Below, piece after piece: positions 56,496 to 64,000 of a stretch of 64,000 bases of DNA (within the stretch, counting starts at the first letter, position 1; each line of letters starts with the position of its first letter). This DNA comes from Rattus norvegicus (taxonomy: Eukaryota; Chordata; Mammalia; Rodentia; Muridae). The stretch is from contig NC_086024.1 in assembly GCF_036323735.1 (NCBI RefSeq), forward strand, positions 70,424,924 to 70,488,923, in the 5' to 3' direction. Position numbers and translations under genes: made by a program. The notes under the pieces were generated by a model. That model was not told where the DNA came from. It did not search any database and saw only the letters and a list, made by a program, of their open reading frames with translations.

Positions 56496-57944
56496 CTGTA
56501 TATGGGAGATGATGATTGTAGAAATAGAGCAAACTAATACAATACAAAGTAAAAAATAAGAGAGAATAAACACAAGGTTCATAATCCTTTTGCATTTAGA
56601 GATTATATTTTATATTCTAAAAATTGTCATGTTATTTTAGTATAATTAAATTACAATATTAACTTTTAATAAGTGTCAGATGGGGAGATCCTATTTTGAC
56701 TTACATAGAAATAGCCCGGTTTGTTTACATGATTTACTATACCTGTGTACCAGATTTTAGACATTTTTGTCATACACCCAAGTTAGATACTTTGCTCTAA
56801 ATAGTAATTGTGTATAGTAATTTTGTTGATATACATGTGTCTCACACTGTGCATTGGAATAAGTACATACATGCCAAAATTAATGACAAAGAAGCAAAAT
56901 CATTCATTCAACCATCTCTCTTCATCCAGGCCCTGATTCTGATAATACAAATCTCTTTTTTGAGGTAGCACGTTGCATGTTCACCCTTAGGAATCATACA
57001 AGTTACATTTGATCAACCGAATTGCACATAATGAAGCTTTAACAAGAACTTGAAGAATCAATTCTAAAGATGTATATGAAAGGAGCGATTAACTTGGAAA
57101 GGGAGAAAATGTTTATGCTTTTTTTTAACTATCTAATGTATTCTCTGTGCATCTAAAGGAAACTGCTAGCCATAGGTCTGCTGGGGTGGAAAGTCACCAT
57201 TTTCCCTAATAATGCTATGCTGGGTCTAGTTGGATGCTCTTACAATACCTACCATGCCACTAGCTATATTTCTTATTCATTCCTAAACATTAACAGGAGA
57301 AAGTTATGCATTAAATTGGTGTAAATATTCATTTAGCCAAATATTATCAATATTCAACAGTTATACTTATGTCTGTTTAATTTAGCATCTAAATATCATA
57401 AAATGGATGCTATTGCAAGATTTTTTGAAAGCCCTTTGGAAATGCTTACAAATCTTTTTTGGCAAATTTACAACATGATCAATATAGAAATTATTGTAGT
57501 CAAGTGACATTTGTTGAGGATGAGAAGCTAATAATTAAGGATTTTTTTTCTTATAAATCACAGTTAATAATTTTAAATATATGCTCCATATTTTCCTGGG
57601 AGCAATATTTCACTCATACATTTAAATTTCAGAATGGAATATATTTTTATTTGGGAATAATAAGACTTTTTCCATCTCTGACATCATGTTTGTATAGACA
57701 GAATTGTTAGAAAAAGTAATCATGGAGAAAGAATATTTAGGAGTTTTGGCCATTTCTTAATCCACTTTTCCTTTTGTATGTTGTTTTACTATTCTTCTCT
57801 TTTTTCTCCACTTTCCATTCACTTCCCTCCACTCCCTGCTTTCATGCCCTACCCTGCTTCCCTTCATTTTTTCCTACCTTCCTTCTTCTTTCATTTGTAC
57901 TGTCCATTAGAAGTAGTTTTCTTCCTAACCTTGTGATCCCTGGA
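56496..57944. other. AT-rich non-coding sequence
   Basis: 1.4 kb with no recognised repeat or gene. A pyrimidine-rich stretch lies at about 57770-57900. Confidence 0.4.
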
Positions 57945-57960
57945 AAGAAATTACTCCCTT

Positions 57961-58649
57961 TTTTTTATTAGATATGTTTCTTTACTTATATTTCAAATGT
58001 TATTCCCTTACCTGTTTTGTGTTTATAAGCCCTCATCCCCTCTCCATCCCCCTAACTGCCTCTCCCCATATTCCCTTGCACTGGGGGTCCAACCTTGGCA
58101 GGACCAAGAGCTTCCCCTTCCGCTGGTGCCCCAACAAGGCTATTCTCTGCTACATTTGCAGTTGGAGCCCTGGGTCAGTCCATGTATAGTCTTTCGGTAG
58201 TGGTTTAGTCCCTGGAAGCTCTGGTTGGTTTGCTTTGTTCTTATGGGGTTGCAAGCTCCTTCAGCTCTTTCAATCCTTCCTCTAATTCCCCACAAGAGGG
58301 TCCTGTTCTCAGTTCAGTGGTTTGATGCTAGCAATGACCTCTGTATTGGACATGCTCTGGATGTGTCTCTCAGGAGAGATCTATATCCTGTCCCTTTCAG
58401 CATGCATTTTAGCTTCATCAATCTTATCTAGTTTTGGTGGCTGTATATATATGGGCCACATGTGGGGCAGGCTCTGAATGGCCATTCCTTCAGTTGCTGC
58501 TCGACACTTTGCTTCCATATCTCCTCCTATTGATATTTTCCCCTCTTTCAAGAAGGAGTGGGAGCATCCGCATTTTGGTCATCCTTCTTCTTGAGCTTCC
58601 TGTCGTCTGTGGATTGCATCTTGGGTAATTTGAGCTTTTGGCCTAATAT
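57961..58649 (-). mobile_element. 5'-truncated L1 with 16 bp target-site duplication
   Basis: The T run and reversed terminus (TTATTAGATATGTTTCTTTAC) lead through the 3'UTR to a truncation at TTGGCCTAATAT, just short of the ORF2 stop. The duplication AAGAAATTACTCCCTT is perfect at 57945-57960 and 58650-58665. The body is moderately diverged from the young copies. Confidence 0.92.
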
Positions 58650-58665
58650 AAGAAATTACTCCCTT

Positions 58666-59329
58666 GAGCTTCATAAATCTAAGCAAAATTTCTCCAAAAA
58701 ACCATCCATTCCTAATCCAATTATTGCATTCACTGAGCTTACACAAAGGTGTGTTTTATTTCCATCTTTTCAAAATGCATTTGTAACTTTCTATAATCAG
58801 TATGATTTAAGTTGTATGGTACTAAGTATAATGTCTGCCTTAGTCAATATTTCAGTTTTTGTACTTAGCATAGTTTCTAATACAGTCATATCTTTCTTTT
58901 AGTGCTAATATTTTGATGAATTCTTGATGAACACTATAAAAACAAATATTTGAATTCCTCCATTAAATTTAGCATTACAGATGCCTTACATGTCTGGTTC
59001 TGTCATTGATGCCGGGAGTCAAAATCTATACTGGATTGAAAAGAATTGTGGACCTGAACCAGTGTGAAAGTTATAAATAGATTGTGCCAGAGTCAACATG
59101 AATATTTTACTAACTGATTGAAATCATTAATACTCTCATATATTTAAACTGTCTCTTTCAGAAGAGAAACAGCCAAAGTATAGTGCAGTTTCCCTGTTAT
59201 CCCTTTATTTGTAGATACTACTCAGATAACAGGAGATAGCATGTTAAATATTCTATTTAAAGTATAAAGAAACAATCTAGTAATAGTCACAAATAACACA
59301 TTTGACTTTTATTTATTTTTGCTTAGGTA
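58666..59329. other. Non-coding sequence, nothing identified
   Basis: AT-rich spacer with no repeat or gene recognised. Confidence 0.4.
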
Positions 59330-59610
59330 TATGTTTGGGTGTGTGTACACATGTGCAAATGTTTACATGCATTTGTGTGTATAAGAAAGTTAGAGGTCAA
59401 CATTTGACCTTCTTCAGCCACTTTCTATCTAATTGTTTAAAACAGAGTTTCTCACTAAACCCAGAACTCACTGATGAGCTACTCTGGATGGCTAGCAAGT
59501 TCTTCCGGAAGTTGTCTGGTTCCTTCTTATCTCCTCAGTGCTGGGAATTCAGGGAGTCAATTCTTTACTTGGCTTTTCACATACCAGTGCTAGAGGACAA
59601 ACATAAGTCC
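59330..59610 (-). mobile_element. B4 (ID/B1 fusion-type) SINE, diverged
   Basis: The reversed order fits B4: a GT-rich tail (GGGTGTGTGTACACATGTGC), TTAGAGGTCAACATTTGACC, GAGTTTCTCACTAAACCCAG, AACTCACTGATGAGCTACTC, then CTCCTCAGTGCTGGGAATTC from the B1-like part. Confidence 0.6.
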
Positions 59611-61624
59611 TCACATTTAATATTTCTTTAGCCAATACTGGCATTAAAATTCACCTAATAGCTTGTTACAGCAAGCCGCTGACTAACTTCTATCTCTTTC
59701 AAAACTCATTTTAATTGAAGCATTAAAGTGCGGCAAAATAGCTTCAAGAAATAACTGACTTAGAATATTTGTTGCTTTTATTTTCTTTAAGAAAAGAGTT
59801 AGGGGGATCCTTTGCTATAATTATAGAATGAACTAATTTTTGCTTTGACTGAAATGAATTAAGCATATTTATAGCAAACTTTAACGTGTCATTTATAGTT
59901 TTGACATACCTTTCATAGCTTTGATAATTTCATTTCTCTCAGAAGATCCAGATTTGAAAGGAAAATGTTGCTTACTGAGAAATGAATGAACAGAACCTTA
60001 GGTATATATTTCATGTGATGATTGGTTTTCTTTTGCATTTAGGAAAGACAGGAGAAAAGCTGTTTCATTTACCTAGAGGAAGAACAATCACCACATTTTT
60101 CAGGTTTGCGAACATTTCTTCTGTGATGGGAAATTTTTGAAAAATAAAATTCATTTTGGTGAGTACCGTGCAGTGCTCCAGTCTTGTGAAATGTTAACCA
60201 TTAGCGTTATGAGGTATGTGACTAGGTCACATATAAAGTAATTGTGTTTACAGTATGCTGTCTGCATTTAAGGGGCTGAGATAAACAAAAAGACAGATGT
60301 GCATCTCATGGATACTTGTCCTCATTTCACTTGAGGAAGATTATATTTACCTTGTAAATTCATGACACAAAGTGTTCTCTCTTCTGCTAAAAAATCCACT
60401 GTAATTAGTTATAGTTTATAATTTTAAAGTTTAACTTGTGCATTAAATCCAATTGATCTGTGTATAATAGGGTGGAGGAGAGGGTAAAGAGACCTATGGT
60501 TTCAAACATTAATAAAGAAGAAATACAATTAGTGATACCCTGATCTATTGAGAATATCACAGATGCTATTATCATAGTTATTGTAAAGAAGGTTGTTAAA
60601 AAGAACAAAGGGAGGCCCCACATGATGATAACTGCATTTCTCTGATGGTTGAATTTGGAAAATAGTAAGATTAAAGGTTTAGACTCAAGAAACTTTGTGT
60701 ATGAAATGGGCAAATTGCTTCATCAATAATAACTTCATCTTCTCCTATTCCATTGACTCTCCAATATACAGTTAGCCCCAAGTTCCAAGTTCATTTATAG
60801 GATATATGATGAATAGTACACATATTTCTTATAAAACTTGAGATTAAAAATAAAGCAAGTTTTCTTACCTAATGATTTTGTTCAGAATGAGACTGTCATT
60901 TTAAAAAATATTAATTCTCACTTAGGCTGCTACCTGTAATTTTATCTAATTGATTTATCTTTTTACCTAGTTATGATAAAGAGGTAAGAAGTGGTAAGGA
61001 CCATCTGAGGAGTGTTTCTATTGTGCAATTTAAGAATATCTGCCAACATGTTAAGTTGTAATGTAAGGATTGGGTTTTTACCTTGAAAAGTTTTATAGTC
61101 CAGGGCAGTTGACTGCAGGGTTTTACTAATGATGGCTGGTTCTTTGAGGGGAAAAAAAGTACAATTGACTACAATTGCTTTCTGCAGTCATGCTATCTCC
61201 ATCACAAGCATTTATCTCTAAAGGAGAACAAACCTAACACATTTTTGTTCATGTACATATTCAAAAAACCCCTAGTCCCCAAAACATTTGACATAGTGTT
61301 CTGATTATCTGGATATATTTTATTTTTAATCCTTTTTATTTAATTTCTTTTTTCTGACAATATTGTGTATATCAAATACTAAAGTATATGAAGACATGAA
61401 GAATTCTATGCATGTCTATTCCAACTGTATCTGATTTTGCTCATGTCATGAAGCAGAGAAAACCAGTGACCACAGCAACATGATATGAAGCTAATACATA
61501 CTCTTTGTTATTCCAATTTCCCTTCAAATAAAGGAGTCCTTTTAAGTTATTTTCACTTTGCTGTTTGATATATATGGAAACTGCACCTATGAAAACATCC
61601 TATGTAGAGCTAGTATTTTCATTG
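59611..61624. other. Long AT-rich non-coding stretch
   Basis: 2 kb with no recognised repeat, gene or RNA. The minus-strand ORF at 60405-60713 (102 codons, hydrophobic C-terminal half) has no family resemblance, and AT-rich DNA readily gives such frames. Confidence 0.4.
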
Positions 61625-61626
61625 TA

Positions 61627-61685
61627 ACTGGAAAAACAAAACAAAAAAAGCAACAAACCCCCACAAAATACAACAAAAACAAACA
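61627..61685. repeat. A-rich (CAAAA)n tract
   Basis: Imperfect CAAAA/ACAAA units, interrupted by CCCCC. It could be the tail of an old retroposed element. Confidence 0.6.
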
Positions 61686-61965
61686 CCTCCGCCTAAAATC
61701 TACATACTAGGCAATGTAGCAACAATGACTAGAAGACATGGGAAGACAAACAGTATGATTGGAAAAGGAGTCTTAGTAAGTGTAGAATTTATTTATCTCA
61801 GAAGTTCCTCCACAGGAAATATTGACTGAAATCAATAAAAGTATTTGTGAAGAAAAAGCAAGGCTCTGGAATATATATGAAGAGTGAGAACATTTCTCAG
61901 TTAAAGTCAATTTCTTGACAGTAATGACTGAAACTAATAATGTGAGATCCGTAGTTAAAATTCAG

Positions 61966-62168
61966 TGGTGAGGGGTGGGGAGATAGCTAGCCAGGTAACA
62001 GCACTTCTTCTTCTTCTTGCCAAGGATTCTTTTTGGATCGGTTAGCAGTATAAACATGGAAGCCCACAGCTCTACATAGCTCCAGTTCCAGGGAATGAAA
62101 CACACTCTTCAGGCATATATGCAATAAACAGACATGTAGGAGAGCAAAAACACTCACATTTTTAAAAA
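61966..62168 (+). mobile_element. B3-type SINE, diverged
   Basis: The head AGGGGTGGGGAGATAGCTAG is followed by a small (TTC)n patch, then GAAGCCCACAGCTCTACATAG, CTCCAGTTCCAGGGAATG and CACTCTTCAGGCATATATGC, ending in a short A-rich stretch. Confidence 0.65.
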
Positions 62169-62553
62169 GGTTGTTTTGTATTAAATCTGAAACTCTGGCT
62201 TGAAAAGAGTAACTGCAGATTTTGTAGCAGTTTGGGCTTTGTTTAACATCCTGAAAATATGAGATGAAGAGAGTTTGGAACATCATAGCTGGAATAGGGC
62301 TGAGCTATCTATCCACTCCCATGTATTCATTCAGAGGCAAACATTGATCTTTCACCCATGTTTACATTAGCTCTACAAATGTCAACTCTGATCTCAACAT
62401 TCTTCAAATGTCTATTTATTCCTCCATTAAATACATATAATCGTATTTCAAACGTGTTTTGCACACATTCCCTGACTATGTGGCACTTTTACTAATTTGT
62501 TCTATCACAAATACTTCCACATTTCTAGTTAAATAGAAACCTGATTTGTAAAA
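62169..62553. other. Non-coding spacer
   Basis: No repeat or gene recognised. Confidence 0.4.
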
Positions 62554-62555
62554 AT

Positions 62556-63899
62556 TGTTATTGGTTATTTATTTACATTTCAAGTGTTGTCCCTCTTCCC
62601 AGCTTCCCCACTGCAAAACCTCCTGCCCCAACCCATCCCCCTGCTTCTATGAGGGTGCTCCCCTACTTACCATCTACTCCCACCTCACAAACATAACATT
62701 TCCCTATGCTGGGTATCAAGCCTTCAAAAGACCAAGGGCCAACCTTCTCCATTGATGCCAGATCAGACCATCCTCTGCTACATAGGCAGGTGAAACCATG
62801 GGTTGATCCATGTGTATTCTTTCTTTCTTTTATTCCCATGTGTATTCTTTGGTTGGTGGTTTAGTCCTTGAGAACTCTGTAGGGTCTGGATGATTGATAT
62901 TGTTATTTTTCCTATGAGGTTGCAAACCCCTTCAGCTTCTTTAGGCTGTCCCTTAACTCCTCCATACTCAGTCTGCTGGCTGGCTGCAAGCCTCTGCATC
63001 TGTATCAGAAAGGCTCTGTCAAAGTCTCACAGGAGATAGCTATTTCAGAGTAAGCCCTTCTTGGCATTAGCAATAGTGTCTGGTTTTGGTATTAGCATAT
63101 GGGATGAATCCTCAGTTGGGGCAGTCTCTGGATGGCCTTTTCTTCAGTCTCTGCTCCATTCTTTGTCCGTGCATTTCCTTTTGACAGGAGAAATTCTGGA
63201 TTAAAATATTTGAGAAGGCTGGATGGCTCCATCCCTCAAACAGGAGCCGTGCTTAACCTTTGAATATGATCTCTACAGGTTCTCTCTCCCATTTGTTAGG
63301 TGTTTCAGCTAATGTCATTCCTGTTGGGTCCTGGGAGCCTCTTGCTTTCCTGGCGTCTGGGTCTTTCTGTTCGCTACCTCTGTTCCCCATCCCCCATTGC
63401 CACACACTTCTGTTCAAATTCCTGACCCTCTGTATATCTTCCATTCTCTTTCCACACATGATCCCGCCTCCCTTTTTCCCTCTCCTCTTCCTCTCTTCAT
63501 CCAAGTCCCTCTCACCATCCTCCTCCAGAGATTATTTTATTGTCCTTTCCAATTAGGAATGAAGCATCCACACTTTGGTCTTCCTTCTTCTTGAGCTTCA
63601 TACGGTCTATGAATTGTATCTTGGGTATTCCTAGCTTTTTCCTAATATACAATTATCAGAGAGTACATACCATGTGTGGTCTTTTGTGACTGTGTTACCT
63701 CACTTAGGATGATATTTTCTAGTTCCATCCATTTCCATAAGAATTTCATGAAGTCATTGTTTTTAATAACTAAGTAACACTCAATTGTGTAAATGCACCA
63801 CATTTTTTGTACTCATTCTTCTGTTGAGGGGCATCTGGGATCTTTCCAGTTCCTGCCTATTATAAATAAAGTTGCTATGAAGATAGTGGAGCATGTGTC
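62556..63899 (-). mobile_element. 5'-truncated old L1 (3'UTR and ORF2 end)
   Basis: The reversed terminus TTATTTATTTACATTTCAAG leads into a long Lx-type 3'UTR. At 62812-62860 there is an internal duplication of CATGTGTATTCTTT around a (TTTC)n patch. The ORF2 end is reached near 63650 (TTATCAGAGAGTACATACC), and C-terminal coding sequence runs to 63899, where L1 similarity ends at GAGCATGTGTCC. The coding part contains stops. Confidence 0.85.
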
Positions 63900-64000
63900 C
63901 AAAAGCTGATTACTACATGAGAAAGAATATAGTAGTTCAGTAATATGCCTTAAGGAAAAGGTGTATTCTAACTTTAGGATCACACACTGAGTTTACACCT
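63900..64000. other. Window end, nothing identified
   Basis: Short AT-rich flank beyond the L1. No feature recognised. Confidence 0.4.

Noticed and set aside
60405..60713. 102-codon minus-strand frame with hydrophobic segments
   Set aside because: No recognisable family, no repeat-independent context, and AT-rich DNA gives such Ile/Leu/Phe frames by chance. No evidence of an exon.

Overview
This window is mammalian, rodent and almost certainly rat (Rattus) nuclear DNA. It is AT-rich and has no prokaryotic gene layout. It carries rodent SINEs (ID, B1, B3, B4 types), Lx-type and modern L1 elements, a URR1-type hAT remnant, an MTD-type MaLR LTR and many microsatellites. Two points favour rat over mouse: an ID element close to the high-copy rat form (46852-46945), and an L1 whose 5'UTR repeats with a ~608 bp period (mouse L1 monomers are about 200 bp). 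I found no host gene, exon set or RNA gene. The window reads as intergenic or deep-intronic DNA.

Layout. 1-3.2 kb: a (TCTA)n microsatellite, a hAT fragment and AT-rich sequence. 3.2-5.5 kb: an L1 with a 5' inversion. 5.5-9.5 kb: no clear feature. 9.5-24.8 kb: a patchwork of SINEs, L1 3' fragments on both strands, microsatellites and an ID/L1 junction. 24.8-30.2 kb: mostly unassigned, with compound CA/GA microsatellites and a 62 bp tandem duplication. 30.2-31.9 kb: an old L1. 32.46-39.24 kb: a nearly full-length young L1 on the minus strand, bounded by a 14 bp target-site duplication. 39.3-43.8 kb: mostly unassigned. 43.8-49 kb: L1 fragments and a young ID. 51.9-53.5 kb: Lx-type 3'UTR. 54.09-55.93 kb: a second young, 5'-truncated L1. 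56.2-56.5 kb: MaLR LTR. 57.9-58.7 kb: L1 with a 16 bp duplication. 59-64 kb: SINEs and an old L1.

The only convincing protein-coding units belong to the 32.5-39.2 kb L1. ORF1 is intact (357 aa). ORF2 is full length apart from one in-frame TAA in the endonuclease domain. Beyond its own 3' end this L1 carries about 159 bp of other sequence, ending in AATAAA hexamers, a short A run and the target-site duplication. That is the signature of a 3' transduction, so this copy should be traceable to its parent locus. I regard it as the most informative observation here.

I did not find an undescribed biological system. The findings are mobile-element biology (transduction, twin priming, junction chimeras, fresh insertions) and a few local duplications and palindromes. 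Family names come from recognising consensus sequence from memory; no database search was run, so subfamily labels are provisional.
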